Shown here piece after piece: positions 36,585-45,580 of a stretch of DNA of 50,283 nucleotides. Position 1 is the first letter of the stretch. Each line of letters starts with the position of its first letter. The notes under the pieces are model-generated. The model did no database searches. It worked only from the letters and a program-made list of their open reading frames with translations, and was not told where the DNA came from. The stretch covers positions 455,770 through 506,052 of the forward strand of contig VEPL01000029.1 of the NCBI GenBank assembly GCA_012026885.1, in the 5' to 3' direction. Source of the DNA: Betaproteobacteria bacterium (GTDB lineage: Bacteria; Pseudomonadota; Gammaproteobacteria; Burkholderiales; Rhodocyclaceae). The position numbers and the translations under genes were made by a program.

Positions 36585-37392
36585 GCGCGGCGCACGCCTG
36601 ACGCGCTGGCTGGTGACGGCACCGCCGGCGCTCTTCCTCGTCGTGTTCTTCCTCGTGCCGGCGCTGATCATGGCCGCTGCCAGCTTCCGCGAGCCGGGCG
36701 AGTTCGGCGGACTCGCCCCGCTCGCGAGCACCGGACTCACGCTCGAAGCGTACCGCTTCGTCTTCGACGACGTGATCTACCTCGAGGTCCTCGTCCGGTC
36801 GTTCGCGGTCGCCGCACTGACCACCGTCATCTGCCTGCTCCTTGCCTACCCGCTGGCGCTGCTCATCGTGCGCAGTCCGAAACGCCAGCGCGACCGCCTC
36901 GTCCTGCTCGTGATCCTGCCCTTCGCCAGCAACTTCCTGATCCGCATCTACGCGTGGATGATGATCCTCGGGCCACTCGAGTTGCTCTACACCCCCTTCG
37001 CGGTGATCGCCGGGATGGTCTACGTGCATCTCCCGTTCATGATCCTGCCGCTCTACACCAACCTCGAGAAGCACGACCCCGTCCTGCTCGAGGCCGCGCA
37101 GGACCTCGGCGCCGGGGCATGGACGCGCTTCCGGAGGGTAACCTGGCCATTGTCCCTGCCCGGTGTTCTGTCCGGCGCGGCACTGGTCTTCATCCCCGTG
37201 CTCGGGATGTTCGCCGTACCCGAACTGCTCGGCGGCACCGGCGACCTGCTGATCGGCAACCTGATCAAGGAACAGTTCCTCGACAACCGCGACTGGCCGC
37301 TCGGCGCCGCGCTGTCGCTACTGCTCACGGCGGCCGTGCTTGCCGTCGCCTGGCTGTCGGCGCTGCTGACCCGGGGAAGGAGCGCATCATGA
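36559..37392 (+). CDS. potB: Polyamine ABC transporter permease PotB
   Basis: Inner-membrane permease of the importer, 277 residues with six predicted helices. The first helix is ALFLVVFFLVPALIMAA; the binding-protein-dependent transport motif EAA...G lies in LLEAAQDLGAGAWTRFRRVTWPLSLPG. The ATG at 36559 is preceded by GGAGG. The stop overlaps the potC start (ATGA). Confidence 0.93.
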   Translation: MRGSSSTAERGARLTRWLVTAPPALFLVVFFLVPALIMAAASFREPGEFGGLAPLASTGLTLEAYRFVFDDVIYLEVLVRSFAVAALTTVICLLLAYPLALLIVRSPKRQRDRLVLLVILPFASNFLIRIYAWMMILGPLELLYTPFAVIAGMVYVHLPFMILPLYTNLEKHDPVLLEAAQDLGAGAWTRFRRVTWPLSLPGVLSGAALVFIPVLGMFAVPELLGGTGDLLIGNLIKEQFLDNRDWPLGAALSLLLTAAVLAVAWLSALLTRGRSAS

Positions 37393-38165
37393 AACACAGC
37401 GCTTGGCTGTGGACGGCGGCGCTCGCCGCCTACGCCTTCCTTTACGTACCGCTGGCGATCGTCGTGCTCTTCTCGTTCAACGATTCGGAACTCAATGCCT
37501 CTTGGGTCCGCTTCACGACGCGCTGGTACGCCAAGCTGCTGGGCGACCCCGACATGCTGCAGGCAGCTGCCAATTCGCTGCTGATAGCAATCGCCTCAAG
37601 CACGATCGCAACCATACTCGGCACGATGGCCGGTATCGCGCTGCACCGCTGGCGGCCGCGCCTGCTTCCCTTCCTCGTCCTGACGCCGGTTTCGATGCCC
37701 GAGATCCTGCTCGGGGTCTCGCTGCTACTGTTCTTCCGACAGGTGCTCGACCTGACCCTCGGCCTGTTCTCCATCCTCGCCGCCCATGTCACCTTCTCTA
37801 TCGGCTTCGTCGCCATCATCGTCCGCGCGCGCCTGGCCGGCATGGACGAGGAGATCTTCGCGGCGGCGCGCGACCTCGGGGCGACACCCTGGCGCACCTT
37901 CCGGCGCGTGACCCTGCCGCTGATCCTGCCCGGCATCGTGGCCGGCTTCCTGATGAGCTTCACCTTGTCGATCGACGACTTCGTGATCACCTTCTTCGTC
38001 GCCGGGGTCGGCGTCACGACGCTGCCGCTGCAGATCTACTCGATGATCAAGGTTGCCGTCACGCCGGAGGTCAATGCCGTCTCGACCCTCCTGATGGCCC
38101 TGACCCTCACCCTGATCGCGCTCGCCGCGCGCTTTGCGCCGGACACCCTGCGGCGGTCGCCATGA
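37389..38165 (+). CDS. potC: Polyamine ABC transporter permease PotC
   Basis: Second permease of the importer, 258 residues. It shows the N-terminal helix AYAFLYVPLAIVVLFSF with NDSELNASW of PotC/PotI proteins, then TPVSMPEILLGVSLLLFF and the EAA-type loop FAAARDLGATPWRTFRRVTLPLILPG. Start at ATG 37389 overlaps the potB stop; its own stop region overlaps the binding-protein start by four bases, so the operon is fully coupled. Confidence 0.93.
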   Translation: MKHSAWLWTAALAAYAFLYVPLAIVVLFSFNDSELNASWVRFTTRWYAKLLGDPDMLQAAANSLLIAIASSTIATILGTMAGIALHRWRPRLLPFLVLTPVSMPEILLGVSLLLFFRQVLDLTLGLFSILAAHVTFSIGFVAIIVRARLAGMDEEIFAAARDLGATPWRTFRRVTLPLILPGIVAGFLMSFTLSIDDFVITFFVAGVGVTTLPLQIYSMIKVAVTPEVNAVSTLLMALTLTLIALAARFAPDTLRRSP

Positions 38166-39220
38166 AGCGCCTGCTTCCCGCCCTCTTGCTGCTGGCCCCG
38201 CTCGTCGCCACGGCCACCGACACGCTGCACCTCTATATCTGGAACAACTACATTTCCGCGCAGACGGCGACGCGTTTCGAGGCGGCCTGCGGCTGCCGGC
38301 TCAAGCAGGATTACTACTCCGACAACGAGGAGATGCTCGCCAAGCTGGAGGCCGGCGCCACCGGCTATGACCTGCTGGTGCCGACCGGCAATGCCGTCGA
38401 GACCCTGATCAGAAAAGGCGCCCTGCAGCCGGTCGACCGCAGCCGGCTGCCCCACTTCGCCAACGTCGACCCCGCCTTCCGCGATCCATGGTTCGACCCC
38501 GGCAACCGCTACTCCGTGCCTTACGCGACCAGTGTCACGCTGCTCGGCTACAACGCGACGAAGCTCACCGAGTTGGGGCTACCGACCGACACCTGGGCGC
38601 TGATTTTCGAGCCAGCCCACCTCGTCCCGCTCAAGGGCCGCGTCACCGTGCTCAACAGCCCGCGCGAACTGATGGCGGCGGCGCTACGCTACCTCGGGCA
38701 TTCGGCCCAGGACACCGATCCCGCGCACTGGCGCGCGGCGCGCGACCTCATCCTGCGGGCCAAACCGTACTGGGCGACCTTTTCCAACAGCACCTACATC
38801 AAGGACCTGGCGCTCGGCAACATTTGGGTCGCCCACGGCTACTCGAACGACATGGTCCGCGCCCGCGCCGACGCGCGCGCCGCCGGCCGCCCCTTCGCCA
38901 TCGGCTTCACGATTCCGAAGGAGGGTGCCGTACTCGCCGTGGACAGTTTCGTCATCGACCGGGCAGCACCGCGGCCCGACCTCGCGCACCGCTTCATCGA
39001 TTTCATGCTTCAGGGGGACAACGCCGCCGACGTCTCCAACCTGATCGGCGCCGGCAACCCCAACCGCGCCGCCCGCCCGGCCATCCGCCCGGAGGTTGCC
39101 GACGAACCGGCCATCTTCCCGCCTGCGGAGACGCTCACCCGCCTCGAGATGCTGCGCGACCTCGATCCCCGCCAGCGGCGCCTGCTCGCGCGGATGTGGA
39201 CCGAAATCAAGGTGAAGTGA
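38162..39220 (+). CDS. potD: Polyamine-binding periplasmic protein PotD/PotF type
   Basis: A 352-residue periplasmic binding protein with a type I signal peptide (MKRLLPALLLLAPLVATA). The mature start LHLYIWNNYISAQTATRFEA, then DYYSDNEEMLAKLEAG, GYDLLVPTGNAVE, and SVPYATSVTLLGYN match spermidine/putrescine-binding proteins. Which polyamine is bound cannot be read from this. Last gene of potABCD; the next gene is convergent seven bases on, with no visible terminator. Confidence 0.92.
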   Translation: MKRLLPALLLLAPLVATATDTLHLYIWNNYISAQTATRFEAACGCRLKQDYYSDNEEMLAKLEAGATGYDLLVPTGNAVETLIRKGALQPVDRSRLPHFANVDPAFRDPWFDPGNRYSVPYATSVTLLGYNATKLTELGLPTDTWALIFEPAHLVPLKGRVTVLNSPRELMAAALRYLGHSAQDTDPAHWRAARDLILRAKPYWATFSNSTYIKDLALGNIWVAHGYSNDMVRARADARAAGRPFAIGFTIPKEGAVLAVDSFVIDRAAPRPDLAHRFIDFMLQGDNAADVSNLIGAGNPNRAARPAIRPEVADEPAIFPPAETLTRLEMLRDLDPRQRRLLARMWTEIKVK

Positions 39221-39227
39221 GCGCCCG

Positions 39228-40133
39228 CTAGCGCCGGGATGCCAAAAGAATACCGGCCAGAACCAGCAGGGCACCACCGATCTGGGCCGCCGAGATACCT
39301 TCGCCGAGCAGCCACCAGCCGAATCCTATGGTCAGGATCGGCCCGACCATACCGAACAGCGACGCGCTGCCGGGACCGAGTTGGCGGATTGCCGCCGACT
39401 GAGCAAACACCGGAATCACCGTCGCGAAGATGGCCATCGCCAGGCCCCAGCCATAGACCGGCAGCGGTTGTACGAAGGCGGTCAGCGGGTGCGCCGCCAG
39501 GAAATGGAGCAGGGTGACCGCCGACGAGATAAGCGTCGCCAGCGCCGAGAAGCGCATGGCGCCCAGACGCGCGATCATCGACGCGCTGCCCGAGATGTAG
39601 AGCGCGTAGGAAACACTGGATGCGAAGACCAGGCCACCGCCGATCAGGACACTGCGCATGTCCCCCTGGGCGAGGTCGTGGACGAACGCCAGGCCGATCC
39701 CCGCGTAGCAGAGGGCGACCGCCAGCCCTTCGCGCCGCGTGAAAGTGCGCCCCTGAAAGAACACGCCGATGAGGATGGTCAGCGTCGGGTAGGTAAACAG
39801 GATCAGCCGCTCCAGACCCGCCGAGATGTACTGCAGCCCCCAGAAATCGAGGATGCTGGCGCCGTAGTAGCCAAGGCAACCGAGTACGAAGAGGCGCGCC
39901 CAGTCCCCGCGCGCCAGACTGCCGCCGGCGCGCTGGCCGGCCAGCCCGACCCACAGGAAGAAGGGCAGCGAAAAGCCCATGCGCAGGGCCAGCAGCGTGA
40001 TTGCATCAACGCCGTAGGGGTAGGCGAGCTTGACGAAGATGGCCTTGAGCGAAAAGCCGAACGCCGCCAGCAGGGCCAGGCCCACCCCCAGCGCGTTCGA
40101 TTTTTCCAATACCAGACGAACAAATGATGACAT
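39228..40133 (-). CDS. EamA-family (DMT) transporter
   Basis: A 301-residue integral membrane protein with ten predicted helices in two EamA repeats: first LLAAFGFSLKAIFVKLAYPYGVD with ALRMGFSLPFFLWVG, second AIFATVIPVFAQSAAIRQLGPGSASLFGMVGPILTI. Substrate (often an amino acid, metabolite or drug) is unknown. The ATG at 40133 begins the first helix closely; 14 further codons upstream are possible. Divergent from a LysR-type regulator with a 75-base gap that holds a dyad, so the regulator probably controls this transporter. Confidence 0.9.
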   Translation of the reverse strand: MSSFVRLVLEKSNALGVGLALLAAFGFSLKAIFVKLAYPYGVDAITLLALRMGFSLPFFLWVGLAGQRAGGSLARGDWARLFVLGCLGYYGASILDFWGLQYISAGLERLILFTYPTLTILIGVFFQGRTFTRREGLAVALCYAGIGLAFVHDLAQGDMRSVLIGGGLVFASSVSYALYISGSASMIARLGAMRFSALATLISSAVTLLHFLAAHPLTAFVQPLPVYGWGLAMAIFATVIPVFAQSAAIRQLGPGSASLFGMVGPILTIGFGWWLLGEGISAAQIGGALLVLAGILLASRR

Positions 40134-40167
40134 GGCTGCATTAAAAAACAGGGATCGGAATGCAACA

Positions 40168-40189
40168 ACTGGCATTATTCAAAGCCAGT
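40168..40189. promoter_or_regulatory. Probable LysR-type operator
   Basis: ACTGGC-N10-GCCAGT, a 6-bp inverted repeat in the gap between the divergent EamA transporter and LysR genes. Size and spacing are those of a LysR recognition dyad (T-N11-A type). Confidence 0.5.
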
Positions 40190-40208
40190 GTTCGATGGAG
40201 ACGAAACC

Positions 40209-41099
40209 TTGCGCTACGATCTTCCCGACCTGCGGCTGGTTGCCGCAATTGCCGATACGGGTAGCCTGACGCGGGCTGCCGCGGCCGTCCACCTCGCCCC
40301 GTCGTCCGCGAGCCATCGCCTGACCCAGCTCGAGACCACGCTGGGCATCCCGCTGTTCAGTCGCCACGCCCGCGGCCTGACGCCAACGGCTGCCGGCGAG
40401 TCGCTGTTACGCCACGCGCGCCAGATCTTCGCCCAGCTCGAGCAGATGCACGCCGACCTCGCACCCCATGCAAGCGGCCTGCACAGCCAGGTCACAGTGT
40501 TTGCCAATACCAATGCGATCAACTGCTTCCTGCCGGGTGACCTCGGCGATTTCCTACGCGAGCACCCGCGCGTACGCGTCGCCCTCGAGGAGCAGCCGAG
40601 CCCGACCATCGTGCAGGCGGTGGCCGCCCGCCAGGTCGAGATCGGGGTCATCGCTGCCGAAGGTAGCGCCAGCGACCTGGAAACCCATCCCTACCGGAGC
40701 GACCGCCTGGTCCTCGTCGTGCCCGCCAGCCACCCGCTGGCGATGCGCACGCAAGCGGGATTTGCGGAAGTGCTTGGCGAACCCTTCGTCTGCCTGCACG
40801 CCGGCAGCGCCATCCACACGTTCATGATGAACCACGCGCTGCGCCTCGGCGCCCGTCTCGACGTCCGCATCCAGGTGCGCAGCTTCAACGCGGTCTGCCG
40901 CATGGTCGCCGCCGGGGTCGGCATCGGCATGGTGCCGCGCTCGGCTGCGGTCGACGGAGTCCGGACGGTGGAAATCACCGACGCCTGGGCGCCGCGCGAC
41001 CTGCAGCTCTGCGTGCGCTCGCGCGGCGGCCTGACACCGGCCGCGCGGGCCCTGTTCGACCACCTCTCCGCAAAGGGCGGCACCCGGGGCCAAGCCTAG
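40209..41099 (+). CDS. LysR-family transcriptional regulator
   Basis: A 296-residue regulator with an N-terminal winged helix ([35 protein letters not shown]) and a two-lobed periplasmic-binding-like effector domain ([48 protein letters not shown]). I chose the TTG at 40209 because GGAGA stands eight bases upstream and it opens directly into the helix-turn-helix; a GTG at 40188 would add seven residues without a binding site. It probably controls the divergent EamA transporter. The last four bases overlap the convergent HerA-like gene. Confidence 0.9.
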   Translation: MRYDLPDLRLVAAIADTGSLTRAAAAVHLAPSSASHRLTQLETTLGIPLFSRHARGLTPTAAGESLLRHARQIFAQLEQMHADLAPHASGLHSQVTVFANTNAINCFLPGDLGDFLREHPRVRVALEEQPSPTIVQAVAARQVEIGVIAAEGSASDLETHPYRSDRLVLVVPASHPLAMRTQAGFAEVLGEPFVCLHAGSAIHTFMMNHALRLGARLDVRIQVRSFNAVCRMVAAGVGIGMVPRSAAVDGVRTVEITDAWAPRDLQLCVRSRGGLTPAARALFDHLSAKGGTRGQA

Positions 41100-42700
41100 C
41101 GGCGCTTGCCGCCGAGGATGCTGCCGAGCACGCCACGCAGGATCTGGCGGCCGAGTTCGCGCCCGACGGTGCCGGCCATGCCCCGTGCCGCACTCTTCGC
41201 GGCCGCCTCGATCATGCCTTCGCGCTTGCCGCCACGCGGGCCGGTCGAGCCGCCGAGCAGTTCGCCGAGACCATCCAGCAGGCCACCGCCGGAAGATTCC
41301 GGTGCTGGTTGCGGGCGCTGCTGCGGGGCGGGCGCCGGAGCCGGTCGGGCCGGGTGGTTGCCCCAGGCATTGGGATCGGCGGGCGGCGGCACGGCGCCGG
41401 GAGCAGCCGTCTTCACCTTGCCCGCAGGTTGGCCGCGCAATATCTCGTAGGCCGATTCTCGGTCGATGGCCTGGCCATAGGTGGCCAGCATTGGCGTCGC
41501 CGCGATCGCTGCCTGGCGTTCGGCCGGGGTCAGCGGACCGAGGCGGGAGGCGGGCGGGAAGATGAAGGCACGCTCGACGACGTTGGGGCGCCCCTTTTCG
41601 TCGAGGAAGGAAACCAGTGCTTCGCCGACGCCGAGCTCGGTAATCGCAGCCGCGGCATCGAACTTGGGGTTGGCGCGCATGGTTTCGGCGGCCGCCTGCA
41701 CCGCCTTCTGGTCGCGCGGCGTGAAGGCGCGCAAGGCGTGCTGGACGCGGTTGCCGAGCTGGCCGAGGATCTTTTCCGGCACGTCGAGCGGATTCTGCGT
41801 CACGAAATAGACGCCGACGCCCTTGGAGCGAATCAGGCGGACGACCTGCTCGACCTTGTCGACCAGCGCTGGCGGAGCATCCGAGAAAAGCAGGTGGGCC
41901 TCGTCGAAGAAGAACACCAGCTTGGGCTTCTCGAGATCGCCGGCCTCCGGCAACTGCTCGAAGAGCTCTGAAAGCAGCCAGAGCAGGAAGGTCGAGTAGA
42001 GCGCCGGCGAGTTGATCAGCTTCTCGGCGGCGAGGACATTGACGACGCCGCGCCCGTTCGCGTCGATGTGCATGAGGTCGGCGATATCGAGCATCGGCTC
42101 GCCGAAGAAGACATCGCCGCCCTGCTCGTCGAGGGTCAGCAGGCCGCGCTGGATGGCGCCGATCGACGCGGTCGACACGTTGCCGTATTCGGTCTTGTAT
42201 TGCGCCGCATTGTCGCCGACGTGCTGGACCATGGCGCGCAGGTCCTTGAGGTCGAGCAGCAGCAGGCCCTGGTCGTCGGCGATCTTGAAGACCAGTTGCA
42301 GGACGCCGGTCTGCGTGTCGTTCAGGTTGAGGAGCCGCGCGAGCAACAGCGGGCCCATGTCCGAAACCGTCGCCCGTACCGGCACGCCGCCGGCAGCGAA
42401 GACGTCCCAGAAGGCGACCGTGTTGGCGAAGGGCCGGAAATCTTCGATGCCGAGATCCTTGATCCGTGCCTCGAGCTTGGGCGTCAGGGTACCGGCGGCG
42501 CCGATGCCAGAGAGGTCGCCCTTGACGTCGGCCATGAAGACGGGGACGCCGGCGCAGGCCAGGCGTTCGGCCAGCGACTGCAGCGTGACCGTCTTGCCGG
42601 TGCCGGTGGCGCCGGTGATCAGCCCGTGCCGGTTGGCCATCTGCGGCAGCAGTGCCGGGTAACCGTCTTCGGACTTGGCGATGGGGATGGCTGCGGACAT
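41096..42700 (-). CDS. HerA-like ATPase (DUF853 family)
   Basis: A 534-residue P-loop ATPase. Walker [11 protein letters not shown] (30-39), [13 protein letters not shown], Walker [14 protein letters not shown], and [32 protein letters not shown] are characteristic of the bacterial DUF853/helicase HerA-like family (E. coli YjgR). C-terminal to about residue 425 is a Pro/Ala-rich linker and then a glycine-rich tail with [18 protein letters not shown]. The role is unknown; no partner nuclease (NurA, Sir2) is adjacent, so a defence role is unsupported. ATG 42700 is chosen by family; upstream frame to 42766 is not family-like. Divergent from yebC. Confidence 0.92.
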   Translation of the reverse strand: MSAAIPIAKSEDGYPALLPQMANRHGLITGATGTGKTVTLQSLAERLACAGVPVFMADVKGDLSGIGAAGTLTPKLEARIKDLGIEDFRPFANTVAFWDVFAAGGVPVRATVSDMGPLLLARLLNLNDTQTGVLQLVFKIADDQGLLLLDLKDLRAMVQHVGDNAAQYKTEYGNVSTASIGAIQRGLLTLDEQGGDVFFGEPMLDIADLMHIDANGRGVVNVLAAEKLINSPALYSTFLLWLLSELFEQLPEAGDLEKPKLVFFFDEAHLLFSDAPPALVDKVEQVVRLIRSKGVGVYFVTQNPLDVPEKILGQLGNRVQHALRAFTPRDQKAVQAAAETMRANPKFDAAAAITELGVGEALVSFLDEKGRPNVVERAFIFPPASRLGPLTPAERQAAIAATPMLATYGQAIDRESAYEILRGQPAGKVKTAAPGAVPPPADPNAWGNHPARPAPAPAPQQRPQPAPESSGGGLLDGLGELLGGSTGPRGGKREGMIEAAAKSAARGMAGTVGRELGRQILRGVLGSILGGKRR

Positions 42701-42767
42701 GGGGGCAAACTCCGACGTGGTAAACTCGTCCGATTCTAACAATACTGTGCAATTGCCGAGGTACACG

Positions 42768-43493
42768 ATGGCCGGTCATTCCAAATGGGCCAATATCCAG
42801 CACCGCAAGGGGCGCCAGGACGAGAAGCGCGGCGCCGCCTTTTCCAAGATCGCCAAGGAAATCACCGTCGCCGCCAAGATGGGCGGGGGCGACATCGGCT
42901 TCAATCCGCGTCTGCGCGTCGCGGTCGACAAGGCCAAGGGCGTCAATATGCCCAAGGACAAGATCGACACCGCGATCAAGAAGGGTACCGGCGAGCTCGA
43001 GGGCGTCGACTACGTCGAGGTTCGCTACGAGGGCTACGGCATCGGCGGCGCTGCCGTCATGGTCGACTGCCTGACCGACAACAAGACACGCACCGTCGCC
43101 GAAGTCCGCCATGCCTTCAACAAGTACGGCGGCAACATGGGTACCGACGGCTGCGTCGCCTTCCAGTTCAAGCACTGCGGCCAGATGATCTTCGCCCCCG
43201 GCACCGACGAGGCGTCGCTGATGGACGCCGCCATCGAGGCCGGCGCCGACGATGTCGCCAACAGCGACGACGGTTCGATCGAAGTGATCACCGGTCCGGC
43301 CGACTTCGTCGCCGTCAAGGATGCGCTCGAGGCGGCCGGTTTCAAGCCTGAATTCGGCGAGGTCACGATGAAGCCCGAGGGGGAAACGGAACTTTCCGGC
43401 GACGATGCCGTCAGGATGCAGAAGCTGCTCGATGCCCTCGAAAATCTCGACGACGTGCAGGAAATCTACACTACCGCCGTGATGGACGAATAG
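42768..43493 (+). CDS. YebC/PmpR family protein
   Basis: A 241-residue member of the YebC family, known as transcriptional regulators in some species and, more recently, as ribosome-linked factors that help translate proline stretches. Full-length with the N-terminal signature [18 protein letters not shown], then [19 protein letters not shown] and [14 protein letters not shown]. The ATG at 42768 has GAGG upstream; the frame is open to 42675 in the promoter gap. It is usually followed by ruvC-ruvA-ruvB in proteobacteria; here hemerythrin and EamA genes and a ruvC fragment stand between. Confidence 0.96.
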   Translation: MAGHSKWANIQHRKGRQDEKRGAAFSKIAKEITVAAKMGGGDIGFNPRLRVAVDKAKGVNMPKDKIDTAIKKGTGELEGVDYVEVRYEGYGIGGAAVMVDCLTDNKTRTVAEVRHAFNKYGGNMGTDGCVAFQFKHCGQMIFAPGTDEASLMDAAIEAGADDVANSDDGSIEVITGPADFVAVKDALEAAGFKPEFGEVTMKPEGETELSGDDAVRMQKLLDALENLDDVQEIYTTAVMDE

Positions 43494-43506
43494 GGGGCAG
43501 GCAGCC

Positions 43507-43534
43507 TTGAAATTCCGGGCGGATATCTTAGAAT
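43507..43534 (+). promoter_or_regulatory. Sigma-70 promoter of the hemerythrin gene
   Basis: TTGAAA (43507-43512) and TAGAAT (43529-43534), 16 bases apart, lie in the gap after yebC, about 50 bases before the hemerythrin start. Confidence 0.65.
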
Positions 43535-43585
43535 CATATTCCGCATTCGCTTCGCCTTTTCTCGACCTCGCCAAGGAGACGCCCT

Positions 43586-43999
43586 GTGGAAATTCCCGCC
43601 AAAGGCTTGCTCCCTGCCGAGTTGATGCTCGGCATCGCCCACATCGACGCGCAGCACGAGGCGATCTTCTACCGCATCGAGAACCTCAAGGCCTCCTGCC
43701 TGGACACCGGCGAGTTGCCCGACCATGTCGCGGACGACCTGCTCGCCTATCTGGCCGAGCACTTCGCCAGCGAGGAAACCTGCGCCGGGGAAGCGGGAGT
43801 CAGTTTCAAAGAGCACCACGTCAAGCACGAGGCGACACTCGCCGCGCTGCGCCACTGGGTGGACCGCGTTCAGTCCGGGCGCGCCGATATCTTCAGTCTG
43901 CTGCGCTACCTCGAGATCTGGTTCGAGCGTCACATCCTCGAGGAAGACCAGCCCTTCGCCCGCAAGGTGCTCGCCGCACGCCCCCCGGCGGCGGACTGA
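43586..43999 (+). CDS. Bacteriohemerythrin
   Basis: A 137-residue single-domain hemerythrin that binds O2 at a di-iron centre. The metal ligands are visible in order: His24 (IDAQHE), His59 and Glu63 (EHFASEE), His77 and His81 (HHVKH), His116 and Asp121 (RHILEED). The GTG at 43586 is preceded by AAGGAGA, which fixes the start. It likely serves in oxygen storage, delivery or sensing for a microaerophilic or facultative lifestyle. It has its own promoter and stands alone between yebC and an EamA gene. Confidence 0.93.
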   Translation: MEIPAKGLLPAELMLGIAHIDAQHEAIFYRIENLKASCLDTGELPDHVADDLLAYLAEHFASEETCAGEAGVSFKEHHVKHEATLAALRHWVDRVQSGRADIFSLLRYLEIWFERHILEEDQPFARKVLAARPPAAD

Positions 44000-44048
44000 C
44001 TGCCCGGTCGGGCAGCATTGCCGCTCCGGCCGTTCCCGGGGCCTGAGC

Positions 44049-44903
44049 GTGGCTCGCCTGTATCCTTTTCTGTTCGTCTTCCTGTGGAGCACCGGCTTCA
44101 TCGGCGCGAAGTTCGGGCTGCCCTTCGCCGAGCCGCTCTCCTTCCTGCTCACCCGCTACGGACTCGTCATCGCGCTGATGACCGTCATCGCACTGGCGAC
44201 GCGGGCGCCGTGGCCGAAGGCGCCGGCGCAGTGGGTGCATATCGGTGTCTCCGGCGTCCTTGTCCATGCCGTCTATCTCGGTGGCGTCTTCGTCGCGATC
44301 AAGCACGGCCTGCCGGCCGGCATCACCGCACTGGTCGTCGGCACGCAGCCCCTGCTGACCGCGCTCGGCGCCGGCTGGCTGCTCGGCGAGAAAGTGAGTG
44401 CTCGCCAATGGACCGGCCTGATTCTCGGGTTCGCCGGTGTCGGGATGGTGGTTTCGGGAAAATTCGGCGACGCGGCGCTCGGCCCGATGCTGATCCCGGC
44501 GCTCGTCGCGCTGCTAGGCATCACCGCCGGCACGCTGTACCAGAAGCGCTTCTGCGCCCGCTTCGACCTGCGCACCGGGTCAGTCATCCAGTTCGTGCCG
44601 ACGGCGCTGCTTACCGCCGTCGCCGTCGCGTTGTTCGAGGATTACCGCATCGAATGGACCGGCGAGTTCCTCTTCGCCCTGGGCTGGCTGGTCCTCGTCC
44701 TCTCGCTCGGGGCGATCAGCCTGCTCAACCTGCTGATCCGCAGCGGCAGCGCAGTCAACGTGGCGAGTCTCTTCTACCTGACGCCGCCGACAACGGCCCT
44801 GGTCGCCTGGGCGGTTTTCGGCGAAAAACTGACGTCGACCGCGGCAATCGGCATGGCCTTGGCAGTAGCCGGTGTCTACCTGGTGGCGAGGCCGGCGAAA
44901 TGA
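44049..44903 (+). CDS. EamA-family (DMT) transporter
   Basis: A 284-residue inner-membrane protein with about ten helices and two EamA repeats (FVFLWSTGFIGAKFGLPFAEPLSFLLTRYGL at the start; AISLLNLLIRSGSAVNVASLFYLTPPTTALVAW near the end). Substrate unknown. The GTG at 44049 begins the first helix; the frame is open upstream through the hemerythrin gene in another frame, so only this start makes sense. The stop overlaps the ATG of the ruvC fragment (ATGA), as a normal operon junction with ruvC would. Confidence 0.88.
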   Translation: MARLYPFLFVFLWSTGFIGAKFGLPFAEPLSFLLTRYGLVIALMTVIALATRAPWPKAPAQWVHIGVSGVLVHAVYLGGVFVAIKHGLPAGITALVVGTQPLLTALGAGWLLGEKVSARQWTGLILGFAGVGMVVSGKFGDAALGPMLIPALVALLGITAGTLYQKRFCARFDLRTGSVIQFVPTALLTAVAVALFEDYRIEWTGEFLFALGWLVLVLSLGAISLLNLLIRSGSAVNVASLFYLTPPTTALVAWAVFGEKLTSTAAIGMALAVAGVYLVARPAK

Positions 44904-45046
44904 CCGTGCACCGCATTCTCGGCATCGACCCCGGCCTGCGGGCTGGGGGCTTTAGCTCCGGCCGCGGGCCTTGCCTGCTTAACCGGCTGCGCCGGTTAGC
45001 CTGCGCTGAAGCCGGTCACCCCGTACTCCGAAGCGGCGCCAAATGA
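44900..45046 (+). pseudogene. Duplicated, diverged 5' fragment of ruvC
   Basis: A 48-codon frame that begins like Ruv[19 protein letters not shown] versus [18 protein letters not shown] in the intact gene 143 bases downstream. The first 43 bases differ from the intact copy at only five positions, mostly silent; homology fades after about 20 codons, where an inverted-repeat-rich insert takes over. The frame ends at 45044-45046, overlapping the ATG of intact ruvC. It could not make a working resolvase. It may be a rearrangement scar or an artefact of joining two strain variants in assembly. Confidence 0.7.
44948..45013. repeat. Hairpin-rich structured insert before ruvC
   Basis: An outer stem GGCTTTAGC/GCTGAAGCC (44948-44956 with 45005-45013, one G-U pair) encloses two hairpins, GGCC-GCG-GGCC (44960-44970) and TAACCGGC-TGC-GCCGGTTA (44980-44998), giving a three-way junction. 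A 13-base sequence at 45009-45021 is the exact reverse complement of 45083-45095 inside intact ruvC. No open frame of its own. Could be a REP-like mobile element or a template-switch product. Confidence 0.6.
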
Positions 45047-45576
45047 GCGTGCAGCGTATTCTCGGCATTGACCCAGGCCTGCGGGTGACCGGCTTTGGTG
45101 TCATCGAGAAGGAGGGGAGCCGGCTGGCCTACGTGGCGAGCGGCTGCATCAAGTCGAACGACCGGCAGTCGCTGCCGGAGCGGATCGCCACGCTGTTCGC
45201 CGGCATCGGCGAGGTCATCGTCACCTACCGGCCCGATCAGGCCGCGGTAGAGAAGGTCTTTGTCAATGTGAACCCCCAGTCCACGCTGCTGCTCGGGCAA
45301 GCGCGCGGCGCGGCGATCGCGGCGCTGGTCCAGGCGGGGCTGCCGGTCGCCGAATATACGGCGCTGCAGGTCAAGCAGGCCGTCGTCGGGCATGGCAAGG
45401 CGGCCAAGGAACAGGTCCAGCACATGGTCGTCCGCCTGCTCGACCTGCCCGGCGCGCCGGCAGCCGACGCGGCCGACGCGCTGGCCTGCGCCATCTGCCA
45501 CGCCCACGGCGGGCAGGGCCTGGGCGCGCTGGCGACGGCCGGTTATCGCGTTCGCGGCGGCCGGCTGATAGGATGA
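45043..45576 (+). CDS. ruvC: Crossover junction endodeoxyribonuclease RuvC
   Basis: Holliday-junction resolvase; cuts the junction symmetrically with RuvAB. The 177-residue protein has catalytic Asp10 (GIDPGLR), the acidic residue in [13 protein letters not shown], and the late [15 protein letters not shown] with the last catalytic acid. The ATG at 45043 overlaps the stop of the upstream ruvC fragment (ATGA). Intact and of normal length, so function is likely kept in spite of the upstream duplication. Its own leader now lies within the fragment, which may affect translation. Confidence 0.96.
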   Translation: MSVQRILGIDPGLRVTGFGVIEKEGSRLAYVASGCIKSNDRQSLPERIATLFAGIGEVIVTYRPDQAAVEKVFVNVNPQSTLLLGQARGAAIAALVQAGLPVAEYTALQVKQAVVGHGKAAKEQVQHMVVRLLDLPGAPAADAADALACAICHAHGGQGLGALATAGYRVRGGRLIG

Positions 45577-45580
45577 CGCG

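Noticed and set aside
41096..42700. HerA-like ATPase as part of a defence system
   Set aside because: The protein is the housekeeping DUF853 (YjgR) type and has no NurA, Sir2 or other effector gene beside it.
40554..43574. A 1006-codon minus-strand frame across lysR, herA-like and yebC genes
   Set aside because: It runs antisense or out of frame through three well-supported genes and has no family signature; composition effect.
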